Source of the DNA: CAWBRY01 sp963791295
GTDB lineage: Bacteria > Bacteroidota > Bacteroidia > Chitinophagales > Chitinophagaceae
Length of the DNA stretch: 64,000 nucleotides
Reading direction: 5' to 3'
Assembly (NCBI GenBank): GCA_963791295.1
Contig: CAWBRY010000001.1
Coordinates: 1,178,001 to 1,242,000 of the forward strand
Of the stretch, positions 48,373 through 56,046 are shown piece after piece. The position numbers and the translations under genes were made by a program. A model generated the notes under the pieces. The model worked only from the letters and a program-made list of their open reading frames with translations, was not told the origin of the DNA and made no database searches. Within the stretch, counting starts at the first letter, position 1; every line of letters starts with the position of its first letter.

Positions 48373-49479
48373 ATGAGACAGTTCGGTGCATTTGTAAAAA
48401 AAGAATTTTTTCATATTCTCCGGGATAGGCAAACCCTGTTCATCCTATTAGGAATGCCTATCGTTCAAATCATCATATTTGGTTTTGCATTGACGAATGA
48501 AGTGAAGAATTCCAATATCGCTATTCTCGACAATTCAAAAGATGCCGCTACTTCGTCCATTATTCAGCAGATCAATGCGAGCCGCTATTTCGATATCGCC
48601 AGCAATCTGCATAGCAGCTACGACATTGAAAAGGCATTTAAGAAAGGGACAATCAAACTGGCGCTCGTCTTTCCTCAACAATTCAATCAGGATCTTCAGC
48701 ACTTTCATGAAGCTCAGGTGCAGTTGGTAGCGGATGCATCGGATCCAAATACGGCAACTACGCTGACAAATTTCGCCACATCGATTATCAGGGATTATCA
48801 AAACCGTATTACGGACGATAAAAAATTGCCATATACCATTCATACGGAGATGCGGATGCTCTATAACCCGCAACTTAAAGGAGCTTACAGCTTCGTGCCC
48901 GGTGTAATGGCAATGGTGTTGATGCTGGTCTGCACGTTAATGACGGCGATCACCGTTGTACGCGAGAAGGAATTGGGTACAATGGAAATATTGCTTGCGT
49001 CTCCCATCAGACCGCTGAAGATCATTACTGCCAAGGCCGTTCCTTATTTACTATTATCCATTGTAAACATTGCTACCATCCTGGTTTTAAGTGTCTTTGT
49101 ACTGGATGTCCCGATCAATGGAAGTCTGCCGCTCCTAATTTTGGAAAGTATATTGTTTACACTCACCTGCCTGGCCTTTGGACTATTGATCTCTGCATCT
49201 ACGGATTCGCAGCAAACGGCCATGTTCATTTCATTGACAGGTATGTTCCTGCCTACGATCATGCTGAGCGGATTCATGTTTCCCATTGAAAACATGCCTT
49301 TGCCATTGCGATTGATATCTAATCTGGTACCGGCAAAATGGTATTACCTGATCGTGAAGGACGTTATGATAAAAGGAGTTGGGTTGGGCGACGTTTGGAA
49401 GGAAACATTGATACTGGCGGGTATGATGCTCTTCTTACTGGCATTGAGTATTAAAAAATTTAAGATCCGGCTGGCATAA
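48373..49479 (+). CDS. ABC-2 exporter permease
   Basis: 368 residues. An N-terminal basic segment (QFGAFVKKEFFHILRDRQTL) with a membrane helix (LFILLGMPIVQIIIFGFAL) is followed by a 140-residue extracytoplasmic domain, then five helices including VPGVMAMVLMLVCTLMTAIT and LPTIMLSGFMFPIENMP, then LVPAKWYYLIVKDVMIKG. This is the YbhS/YbhR and RbbA-partner class. With the second permease it forms the membrane core of the exporter. Intact. Confidence 0.93.
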   Translation: MRQFGAFVKKEFFHILRDRQTLFILLGMPIVQIIIFGFALTNEVKNSNIAILDNSKDAATSSIIQQINASRYFDIASNLHSSYDIEKAFKKGTIKLALVFPQQFNQDLQHFHEAQVQLVADASDPNTATTLTNFATSIIRDYQNRITDDKKLPYTIHTEMRMLYNPQLKGAYSFVPGVMAMVLMLVCTLMTAITVVREKELGTMEILLASPIRPLKIITAKAVPYLLLSIVNIATILVLSVFVLDVPINGSLPLLILESILFTLTCLAFGLLISASTDSQQTAMFISLTGMFLPTIMLSGFMFPIENMPLPLRLISNLVPAKWYYLIVKDVMIKGVGLGDVWKETLILAGMMLFLLALSIKKFKIRLA

Positions 49480-49511
49480 GTCCGGAGGGTTTTTGAATCT
49501 ATTGTTGTAGT

Positions 49512-50630
49512 ATGAGAACATTGCGCTTCTTATTGCAAAAAGAGTTCAGGCAAATATTCCGCGATCCATCGATCATCCGGATCATATTTATCATGCCCAT
49601 GATCCAACTGCTCATACTTCCCTGGGCTGCCGACTATGAAGTAAAAAATATTCAGCTAAGTGTGGTGGACCACGATCATTCGGATTATTCACGTCGACTC
49701 ATCACTAAACTTACGGCCTCCGGATATTTTCAATTACAGGATTATAAGTCATCGTACCAGTCGGCACTCCACGACATTGAAAAAGACAAAGCAGACCTTA
49801 TCCTGGAAATCCCTGCGTATTTTGAAAGAGATCTTGTCAAGGAAAGCGAGTCGACACTATTCATCGCGGTTAATGCCATTAACGGCGTGAAAGCCAATTT
49901 GGGAGCCGCTTACCTTCAAAACATCATCCAGGATTATAACCGCGACCTGCGATTGAAGTGGATCCAATTGCCACGCTTCAATCCTGAAACAAATATTGCA
50001 GTCACTTCTTCCAACTGGTTCAACCCTCTGATGAATTATAAATATTTCATGGTGCCGGGCATTCTGGTGATCCTCGTAACCATGGTAGGTTCCTTCCTGG
50101 CTTCCTTGAATATTGTAAAGGAAAAAGAGATTGGTACGATTGAACAAATCAATGTTACTCCGGTAAAGAAATATCAGTTTATCCTGGGCAAGTTGATTCC
50201 GTTCTGGATACTTGGCCTGGTGGTTTTATCTATTGGATTGGTGATAGCGAGGTTGGCATACGGGATTATTCCGGCTGGAAGTTTTCTTACTATTTATACG
50301 TTTGCTGCCGTCTATTTGCTAGCCGTACTGGGATTAGGTTTATTGGTTTCCACTTTTACCAGCAACCAGCAACAGGCGATGCTCATCTCCTTTTTCATGA
50401 TGATGGTCTTCATTCTGCTCGGCGGCCTGTATACTTCTATTGATAGCATGCCCGAGTGGGCAAAATGGATCACGCGCTTCAATCCCGTTTCCTATTTTAT
50501 TGAAGTCATGCGAATGGTCATATTAAAAGGAAGCGGACTAGCCGACATAAAAAAGCATATACTGGTGATGAGCGGCTTTGCAGTTTTCCTAAATGGATGG
50601 GCTATATTCAGCTATCGGAAAAGATCATAA
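49512..50630 (+). CDS. ABC-2 exporter permease
   Basis: 372 residues with the same layout as the permease upstream: RTLRFLLQKEFRQIFRDPSI, helix RIIFIMPMIQLLILPWAA, a periplasmic domain, then FMVPGILVILVTMVGSFLAS, LISFFMMMVFILLGGLYTSI, MPEWAKWITRFNPVSYFIEV and a last helix. The two permeases differ in sequence, so the pair is a heterodimer. It ends the exporter run. The probable substrates of this class are antibiotics, dyes or cationic peptides, but nothing in the sequence specifies one. Confidence 0.93.
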   Translation: MRTLRFLLQKEFRQIFRDPSIIRIIFIMPMIQLLILPWAADYEVKNIQLSVVDHDHSDYSRRLITKLTASGYFQLQDYKSSYQSALHDIEKDKADLILEIPAYFERDLVKESESTLFIAVNAINGVKANLGAAYLQNIIQDYNRDLRLKWIQLPRFNPETNIAVTSSNWFNPLMNYKYFMVPGILVILVTMVGSFLASLNIVKEKEIGTIEQINVTPVKKYQFILGKLIPFWILGLVVLSIGLVIARLAYGIIPAGSFLTIYTFAAVYLLAVLGLGLLVSTFTSNQQQAMLISFFMMMVFILLGGLYTSIDSMPEWAKWITRFNPVSYFIEVMRMVILKGSGLADIKKHILVMSGFAVFLNGWAIFSYRKRS

Positions 50631-50635
50631 GGAAT

Positions 50636-50665
50636 TTGTAATCATTACAATCTTTTTTATATTCG
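50636..50665 (+). promoter_or_regulatory. candidate promoter before the 130-residue gene
   Basis: TTG (50636-50638), 19 bases, then TATATTCG (50658-50665) match the Bacteroidota -33/-7 layout, with TAnnTTCG in the -7 box. The start codon at 50687 lies 21 bases further. Confidence 0.45.
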
Positions 50666-50686
50666 GCTAACAAAAAACGAACTGCT

Positions 50687-51079
50687 ATGCTAAAAATTGG
50701 AGATCTCAAACAAGGTGATATAATTTCCGTCGACGATGAAGGAGTGAGGAGAGAAGGTACGGTCGTAAGAGTCAGTCATGAAGAACATCAGGCGCTGGTC
50801 AATAATGGAGTCCAGGAATTTTGGTATAGTCCGGAAGAAATGTTTCCTGTGCTATTGAATGAGGAAGAATTGGTAAAGCTGGGTTTTGAGAAGGAAGATG
50901 TAGAATCCGGCTCTAAGTATAAACGGAATTCCTTTCGCCTGGTTACCCCTCAAAAAGGAGATTTTTCAAGCGTGGAAATGTGGTACCGGGAAGATCGCAG
51001 GCATTTCAATACTCACCTGGGAGTGCATGAACTGCAGAACCTGCACCTGGATATGACGAAGGTGCATTTAGATAAATAA
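50687..51079 (+). CDS. protein of unknown function, 130 residues
   Basis: Soluble and mostly beta. The first half looks like a small barrel of SH3/Tudor type: GDLKQGDIISVDDEGVRREG, TVVRVSHEEHQALVNNGVQE, FWYSPEEMFPVLLNEEELVK. The second half reads LVTPQKGDFSSVEMWYREDR and THLGVHELQNLHLDMTKVHL. No named family is recognised. The gene has its own candidate promoter and is convergent with the SecB-like gene, with a two-base gap. Confidence 0.75.
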   Translation: MLKIGDLKQGDIISVDDEGVRREGTVVRVSHEEHQALVNNGVQEFWYSPEEMFPVLLNEEELVKLGFEKEDVESGSKYKRNSFRLVTPQKGDFSSVEMWYREDRRHFNTHLGVHELQNLHLDMTKVHLDK

Positions 51080-51081
51080 TT

Positions 51082-51519
51082 TTATTCTTCTACCAGATTT
51101 CCTTCAACAGGAGCAAATGAATCACTCAGGATAATGGGTAAGACGGCTCCGTGCAATTGAGTTCCGCGGAATTCAGAAAACATGATGCCGCGAATAGTAG
51201 AAATGGAAATTTGTTTCAGTGTGCCTTCCAGGTCAGGAGGGATCATGTATTTCCCTTCTTCGTCGTTCTCTATCGTTTCCTCGAAATTTTCAAGAAGGTA
51301 TCCAATACCAACCAGCAGCCGGGCAAAAATATCCGTTGTATGAATCCGCGTCACCTGCACAGATATAAAGGTGATTATTAAATGCTGGAGGCTATCCGGC
51401 ACCGTTTGGGTTTTCACTTCGAAATTAAACACATCTCCTTCCAGGACCTTGGTTTTAAAAATCGACTTTTCAATGATATCGATTCCATGGATTTTTATGC
51501 TGTATCGCTTTTGGACCAT
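51082..51519 (-). CDS. SecB-like chaperone
   Basis: 145 residues. The strand and helix order follows SecB: an opening strand YSIKIHGIDIIEKSIFK, FNFEVKTQT, the long strand LQHLIITFISVQVT, DIFARLLVGIGYLLENFEET (compare the AFLCEVQQGGIFSI region of E. coli SecB), a helix DLEGTLKQISISTIRGIMFS and the closing RGTQLHGAVLPIILSDSF, which parallels RGTFPQLNLAPVNFDALF. The resemblance is structural, judged by eye. It follows an XRE-like gene by 12 bases, the arrangement of antitoxin plus dedicated chaperone in toxin-antitoxin-chaperone systems. Client unknown. Confidence 0.65.
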   Translation of the reverse strand: MVQKRYSIKIHGIDIIEKSIFKTKVLEGDVFNFEVKTQTVPDSLQHLIITFISVQVTRIHTTDIFARLLVGIGYLLENFEETIENDEEGKYMIPPDLEGTLKQISISTIRGIMFSEFRGTQLHGAVLPIILSDSFAPVEGNLVEE

Positions 51520-51531
51520 TGCACCCTTGCA

Positions 51532-52035
51532 TTAACTTAGGTTGGACTCCGATTTAGTGATTAATTGAATGAATTTTGAAGAGGTGGTTTCATTGGACAT
51601 GAGCATGCCTGCATCCTTGTCAAAATCGATATTTGGATAACTTCCTGAAACGGGATGGTTCAGGAAAATGTTAGCGGTCAACACGCGCTCGGTGTTTGTA
51701 GGTTGGCTGTTATTAAGTTCGTCGACCCGCTGCGCATTGATTGTAAAACGAATTCCCAATGCTTTTTGAAATTGGGCAATGGTCATTAGGCTCACCAATT
51801 TATTTCCATTGAATAATTGAGTTATAAAACTGGAAGACTTATTGATCAGACCCGCTAACCTTTTTTTAAATCCTCTTTTTTGGTCTGACAACCGTTCGAT
51901 CTCACTTAAGAATCCGAACATGATCATGCGGGCATCCTGCTTTAGCTGCTGTTTTTCCGAAGCAAGTTCAACTTGCCTGGGATAACCTGGTCCTGTTTTC
52001 ATGGAATAATTCGGCTTCATATTCATAAAAGTCAA
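51532..52035 (-). CDS. XRE-like helix-turn-helix regulator / antitoxin-like protein
   Basis: 167 residues. The central part (about residues 38-95) is a helix-turn-helix of the Cro/C1 type: FGFLSEIERLSDQKRGFKKR, LAGLINKSSSFITQLFNGNK (recognition helix SSSFITQLFNG), LVSLMTIAQFQKALGIRFTI. The C-terminal 65 residues are polar and probably flexible (DELNNSQPTNTER, TANIFLNHPVSGSY). In toxin-antitoxin-chaperone modules the antitoxin carries a chaperone-addiction tail of this sort. No toxin gene is visible on either side. The start is one of several close ATGs. Autoregulation is likely given the palindrome upstream. Confidence 0.75.
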   Translation of the reverse strand: MTFMNMKPNYSMKTGPGYPRQVELASEKQQLKQDARMIMFGFLSEIERLSDQKRGFKKRLAGLINKSSSFITQLFNGNKLVSLMTIAQFQKALGIRFTINAQRVDELNNSQPTNTERVLTANIFLNHPVSGSYPNIDFDKDAGMLMSNETTSSKFIQLITKSESNLS

Positions 52036-52072
52036 ATTTTGTTTTTATGCTGATTTTCAACGCTTCTTTGAG

Positions 52073-52098
52073 CAAAGTTAACCAATAGGTTAATTTTG
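52073..52098. promoter_or_regulatory. 26-base operator-like palindrome with a -7 box on each strand
   Basis: Arms of 11 bases, CAAAGTTAACC and GGTTAATTTTG, with a four-base spacer AATA and one mismatch. The minus strand reads TAACTTTG (52073-52080) and the plus strand TAATTTTG (52091-52098), both fitting TAnnTTTG. It lies 38 bases before the HTH start, so binding of a dimeric HTH protein would block that promoter. Confidence 0.6.
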
Positions 52099-52220
52099 GT
52101 ATTATTTTTTATTTGGGTAGAAATGCTGCCGTCGCAATCGAGAGTCCGGGGGTTGAAAATCAGGCCAGTCAAAGGCAACGTTTTAAAAAATGCGGGTTTT
52201 TTTATTATGTGTAATAGGCT

Positions 52221-52228
52221 TACCTTTG
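52221..52228 (+). promoter_or_regulatory. -7 box of the infA operon promoter
   Basis: TACCTTTG fits TAnnTTTG exactly and lies 16 bases before the infA start, so the leader would be short. No clear TTG at -33; a T-rich tract (GGTTTTTTTATTATG) is there instead. Confidence 0.5.
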
Positions 52229-52244
52229 CGTTCCCAAAAATTAT

Positions 52245-52463
52245 ATGTCGAAACAACCCCTTATTAAACAGGATGGTACAATCTTAGAAGCACTTTCAAA
52301 TGCCATGTTCAGGGTAAAACTGGAAAATGGGCATGAGATTTTGGCCACCATTTCGGGGAAAATGAGAATGCATTATATACGCATTCTTCCGGGTGATAAA
52401 GTAGGGGTTGAAATGTCGCCATATGATTTAAGCAGGGGAAGAATAATTTTCAGGTATAAATAA
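52245..52463 (+). CDS. infA: translation initiation factor IF-1
   Basis: 72 residues, the usual length. An S1/OB-fold: KQDGTILEALSNAMFRVKLE, NGHEILATISGKMRMHYIRI, LPGDKVGVEMSPYDLSRGRI, IFRYK. It binds the 30S A site during initiation. It opens the run infA-rpmJ-rpsM-rpsK-rpsD-rpoA-rplQ. The genes secY and map, which usually precede infA in Bacteroidota, are absent here. Confidence 0.98.
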   Translation: MSKQPLIKQDGTILEALSNAMFRVKLENGHEILATISGKMRMHYIRILPGDKVGVEMSPYDLSRGRIIFRYK

Positions 52464-52486
52464 GCCGTTAGGCCAAAAGCAAAGTT

Positions 52487-52603
52487 ATGAAAGTCAGAGC
52501 CTCCATCAAAAAACGCAGTGTTGATTGCAAGATCGTTCGCCGCAAAGGAAAACTGTATGTGATCAACAAAAAGAATCCCCGTTTCAAGCAGAGGCAGGGA
52601 TAA
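52487..52603 (+). CDS. rpmJ: 50S ribosomal protein L36
   Basis: 38 residues, standard length: MKVRASIKKRSVDCKIVRRK, GKLYVINKKNPRFKQRQG. It has only one of the zinc-binding cysteines (C14), so it is a C-minus type without the zinc ribbon. It lies 23 bases after infA and 65 bases before rpsM. Confidence 0.97.
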   Translation: MKVRASIKKRSVDCKIVRRKGKLYVINKKNPRFKQRQG

Positions 52604-52668
52604 CGGTTGATGAAGAAAAATAATGACGTTATTTCATAAAGTATCTAATAAAAAAATAAAGAATCAGT

Positions 52669-53049
52669 ATGGCGCGTATAGCCGGAGTTGACCTTACCAA
52701 AAAATAAAAGAGGTGAAATTGGGCTTACCTATATATATGGTATCGGCCCCTCCACAGCGAAGTATATTTTGGATAAGAACAGTATTACACGTGATAAGAA
52801 AGTGAATGACTGGAATGATGAAGAACTGACAGCCATCCGGAATACGATCACGGAAGAATTTAAAGTAGAAGGGCAGCTTCGCTCCGAAGTGCAGATGAGC
52901 ATTAAGCGGCTGCTTGACATTGCTTGCTACCGCGGCCTCCGCCACAGGAAGGGATTCCGGTCAGAGGCCAGCGGACAAAAACCAATAGCCGGACCAGGAA
53001 GGGAAAACGAAAGACAGTGGCAGGAAAGAAAAAAGCGGCAAAGAAGTAG
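52669..53049 (+). CDS. rpsM: 30S ribosomal protein S13 (frameshifted)
   Basis: About 125 residues. MARIAGVDL is followed by PKNKRGEIGLTYIYGIGPST, AKYILDKNSITRDKKVNDWN, ELTAIRNTITEEFKVEGQLR, MSIKRLLDIACYRGLRHRKG and then, in the third frame, PVRGQRTKTNSRTRKGKRK and a lysine-rich tail ending AGKKKAAKK. An extra base after the ninth codon and a missing base near 52955 break the frame. S13 sits in the 30S head and contacts tRNA and L5. Confidence 0.96.
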
Positions 53050-53113
53050 TAGACCTTCTCCAAACAATATTTCCAATCAATTTTCAATAAAAGAATACTT
53101 CAGCATTAAGATC

Positions 53114-53525
53114 ATGGCAAAAGCCCAACAACAAGCGCCCAGCTCCGAAAGTGGCGTCAAAGAAAAGAGTGGTAAAAGTGGATGCCTATGGCGATGCACA
53201 TATCACTGCGAGTTTTAACAACATCATTATCAGTCTTACCAACAAGAACGGCCAGTTGATTTCCTGGAGTAGTGCCGGTAAGATGGGTTTCAGGGGATCA
53301 AAGAAAAATACGCCGTACGCAGCGCAGATGGCTGCAGCTGATGCTGCTAAAGCTGCATTCGATGCGGGCCTGAAAAGAGTGGATGTATATGTGAAGGGCC
53401 CTGGTGCAGGCCGCGAAAGTTCGATCCGTGGACTTTCACAAAATGGAATTGAAATCGTGATGATCAAAGACGTGACGCCGCTTCCGCACAATGGTTGCCG
53501 TCCGCCAAAGAAGAGAAGAGTTTAA
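53114..53525 (+). CDS. rpsK: 30S ribosomal protein S11 (frameshifted)
   Basis: About 137 residues. The start ATG 53114 gives MAKAQQQAP, then after one frame break near 53140 the conserved body VDAYGDAHITASFNNIIISL, TNKNGQLISWSSAGKMGFRG, KKNTPYAAQMAAADAAKAAF, DVYVKGPGAGRESSIRGLSQ, KDVTPLPHNGCRPPKKRRV follows. The C-terminal NGCRPPKKRRV is the universal end. S11 forms the 30S platform. Confidence 0.98.
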
Positions 53526-53530
53526 TATGA

Positions 53531-53627
53531 TGGCAGTACTGCCAAATGACATATTGAGCCGATTAGGTTTCATTTATAAAAAGGGTGCCCGATTTATTTT
53601 TTACGATTTTTTACCGATCGTAGCACC
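53531..53627 (+). promoter_or_regulatory. structured spacer before rpsD (possible ribosomal-protein leader)
   Basis: A perfect 14-base palindrome TGGCAGTACTGCCA (53531-53544) is followed by nested arms: GGTGC (53584-53588) with GCACC (53623-53627), enclosing TACGAT (53602-53607) with ATCGTA (53617-53622). The gap of 133 bases is unusually long inside this operon. A regulatory RNA structure for rpsD-rpoA is an inference. Confidence 0.4.
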
Positions 53628-53658
53628 GTTTCAAAAAAAATCGAAATGAATATTAACT

Positions 53659-54267
53659 ATGGCACGTTACAATGGTCCAAAGACCAAGATTTCCCGCATT
53701 TTCGGGGAGCCCATCCTGGGCAATGGCAAATGGTTGGGTAAGAACAGCAATCCCCCGGGTATGCATGGCGAAAAGCGCAAACGCAAAACCTTAGGTGAAT
53801 ATGCGCTCCAACTTCGCGAAAAGCAAAAAGCAAAGTATACCTATGGTGTGCTGGAGAAACAATTCCGCAAAACTTTTGAAGAAGCTACCCGCCGTAAAGG
53901 TGTTACCGGGGAAAACCTGATCAAGCTTCTTGAAGCGAGGCTGGACAATACGGTATTCCGTATGGGGATTGCACCGAGCCGGCCGGCTGCACGTCAGCTG
54001 GTAAGCCATAAGCACATTGAAGTGAATGGTGATGTTGTCAATATTCCTTCTTATCAAATGAAGGCAGGAGATGTGGTTACGATCAAGGAAGGAAGCAAAG
54101 GCACGGACATCGATCACTTCAGCGTCGTTCGTGGAAAAAATCCAAAATTCAACTGGCTGGACTGGAATGAAACGGATATGAAAGGAACTTTTATAACATA
54201 TCCGGAAAGAGAGAGTGTTCCTGAGAATATCAAGGAACAACTGATCGTGGAGTTGTACAGTAAATAA
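53659..54267 (+). CDS. rpsD: 30S ribosomal protein S4
   Basis: 202 residues, intact. MARYNGPKTKISRIFGEPIL opens it, then PGMHGEKRKRKTLGEYALQL, REKQKAKYTYGVLEKQFRKT, and the S4 RNA-binding domain LEARLDNTVFRMGIAPSRPA, ARQLVSHKHIEVNGDVVNIP. The N-terminus has no zinc-binding cysteines, so it is the C-minus form. S4 is a primary 16S rRNA binder and in some bacteria represses its own operon. It is preceded by a structured spacer. Confidence 0.98.
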   Translation: MARYNGPKTKISRIFGEPILGNGKWLGKNSNPPGMHGEKRKRKTLGEYALQLREKQKAKYTYGVLEKQFRKTFEEATRRKGVTGENLIKLLEARLDNTVFRMGIAPSRPAARQLVSHKHIEVNGDVVNIPSYQMKAGDVVTIKEGSKGTDIDHFSVVRGKNPKFNWLDWNETDMKGTFITYPERESVPENIKEQLIVELYSK

Positions 54268-54314
54268 TGTTTGCCATAGACCGGTAATAATTAAAATTTA
54301 AAATTAAAATAATT

Positions 54315-55318
54315 ATGGCCATATTAAATTTCCAAAAGCCCGATAAGATCATTTTACAAAAAGCAAATGATTTCGAAGCGCTTTTTGAGTTTCGTCCTTT
54401 GGAACCCGGTTACGGTGTGACCATTGGTAATGCACTTCGCCGCGTATTACTGAATTCACTGGAAGGTTATGCAATTGTGGGGGTGAAAATTGAAGGGGTG
54501 GATCATGAGTTTGCAACAATGAAAGGGATCAGTGAAGATGTGGTGGAAATATTTCTTAAACCTGAAACAGGTTCGATTTAAGAAAGACGGTCGATCACGA
54601 AGTCGTGAATGAAAAGATCATTTTGTCGTTGAAGAACAGGACTGAATTTACCGCGGGCATGATCGGCGAATCAACCCACTCTTTCCAGGTAATGAATCCA
54701 GATCTGCTGATCTGCACGCTGGATTCATCTGCCAGGATGGATGTGGAATTGACCATTGGTAAAGGACGCGGCTATGTTCCTGCTGAGGATAACAAACCGA
54801 AGGATGCTCCGCTTGGCTATATCCCTATCGATTCAATTTTCACGCCGATCAAGAATGTAAAATACACGATTGAGAATACCCGTGTGGAACAAAGCACAGA
54901 CTATGAAAAATTGATCATGGAAGTTTCAACAGATGGAACGATCCATCCTGAAGAAGCCGTAAAGCAGGCTTCCCGGATCCTGATCCAACATCTGATGATC
55001 ATCACCGATGAGAACATCACCTTTGACAATAAGGAAGAAAAGAAAGAGGACCTGGTGGATGAACAAACCCTTCAGCTCCGCAAGGTGTTGAAGACGCCGC
55101 TGGAAGACCTGGATCTTTCTGTGCGTGCTTTCAACTGCCTGAAAGCCGCAAAGATCAATTCCTTGAGTGAATTGGTGCAGTACGAGCAGGAAGACCTGAT
55201 GAAATTCCGCAACTTCGGTCAGAAATCACTGGCTGAAATTGAGCAAGTGCTCACTGAACGAGGCCTTCATTTTGGAATGGACCTCGCAAAACTCGGCGTA
55301 GATATGAACGAACTGTAA
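54315..55318 (+). CDS. rpoA: RNA polymerase alpha subunit (frameshifted)
   Basis: About 334 residues. The N-terminal dimerisation domain reads ILNFQKPDKIILQKANDFEA, YGVTIGNALRRVLLNSLEGY, VDHEFATMKGISEDVVEIFL, then after one frame break near 54580 VNEKIILSLKNRTEFTAGMI. The C-terminal domain has LRKVLKTPLEDLDLSVRAFN, KAAKINSLSELVQYEQEDLM, FRNFGQKSLAEIEQVLTERG. The break in such an essential gene is the clearest sign that frame breaks in the window are sequence errors. Confidence 0.98.
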
Positions 55319-55367
55319 AAGAAGCTTTGGTGAACGAAAAGTTCCCCGCTCCAATATTAATAATGTA

Positions 55368-55394
55368 GGTTGTAATTCCTGACACGGTACAACC
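55368..55394 (+). other. hairpin before rplQ
   Basis: GGTTGTA (55368-55374) and TACAACC (55388-55394) form a seven-pair stem with a 13-base loop in the 93-base gap between rpoA and rplQ. There is no T-run, so a terminator is unlikely. RNA processing or pausing is possible. Confidence 0.35.
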
Positions 55395-55411
55395 GAGTTA
55401 AAATTTAAGTC

Positions 55412-55920
55412 ATGCGTCACGGAGATAAAGTAAATAATCTTGGCAGAAAAAAAGCGCACAGGGATGCCTTGCTGAGCAGCCTTGCCTGCCAACTGATCGC
55501 CCACAAAAGAATCGTAACCACAGTTGCCAAAGCAAAGGCGCTGCGCATCTATGTCGAACCGCTGATCACAAAAAGCAAGGACAACAGCACTCACCAACGC
55601 CGCGTCGTGTTCAGCTATTTGCAGGATAAAGTAGCGATTACCGAGTTGTTCAGCACGCGTCGCTGAAAAAATAGGTGGCCGGCCCGGCGGTTATACCCGC
55701 ATCATCAAGCTGGGTAGCCGTCCTGGGGACAATGCTGAACAAGCGATGATCGAATTGGTCGATTTCAATGAGATCTACGGCAAAGGAAAAGAGGAAGCAA
55801 GGGCTGCGGCAAAGAAAACGCGCAGGGCGGGTGGTTCTAAGAAAAAAGGCACGGAAAGTGCTCCCGCGCCGAAGAAGCCGCGATGAAAAATCAGAAGAAA
55901 AAGCAAAGACAAAGGGATAA
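55412..55920 (+). CDS. rplQ: 50S ribosomal protein L17 (frameshifted)
   Basis: About 168 residues. MRHGDKVNNLGRKKAHRDAL, LSSLACQLIAHKRIVTTVAK, AKALRIYVEPLITKSKDNST and VVFSYLQDKVAITELFS form the L17 domain, followed after a break near 55660 by GGRPGGYTRIIKLGSRPGDN and IELVDFNEIYGKGKEEARAA. The C-terminal extension is basic (AAKKTRRAGGSKKKG) and seems to end EKSEEKAKTKG at TAA 55918 after a third break near 55884; the plain frame would stop at 55884-55886. Such Lys/Ala-rich tails are normal for L17 in Bacteroidota. Confidence 0.93.
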
Positions 55921-55942
55921 AGTCAAAAGATATTTGCCAGTG

Positions 55943-55976
55943 AAGCTTCGGTATTCGTGCCGGAGCTTTTTTATTT
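55943..55976 (+). terminator. rho-independent terminator of the infA-rplQ operon
   Basis: AAGCTTCGG (55943-55951) pairs with CCGGAGCTT (55960-55968) with one G-T wobble, loop TATTCGTG, followed by TTTTTTATTT. It is the clearest classical terminator in the window and lies directly after rplQ. Confidence 0.85.
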
Positions 55977-56046
55977 ACAGAATTCGAGAGTGTGAACATT
56001 TCTTTCGCATTAAATTTCTATTTTCTTTGCACAACTTTTATAAATC

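Noticed and set aside
50687..51079. Gene at 50687 as the missing toxin of the HTH/SecB-like pair
   Set aside because: It is on the opposite strand, has its own promoter and no nuclease or ADP-ribosyltransferase motif can be seen.
52032..52256. Minus-strand frame of 74 codons between the HTH gene and infA
   Set aside because: It covers the infA promoter and the operator palindrome and its translation resembles no protein; it is not counted as a toxin gene.
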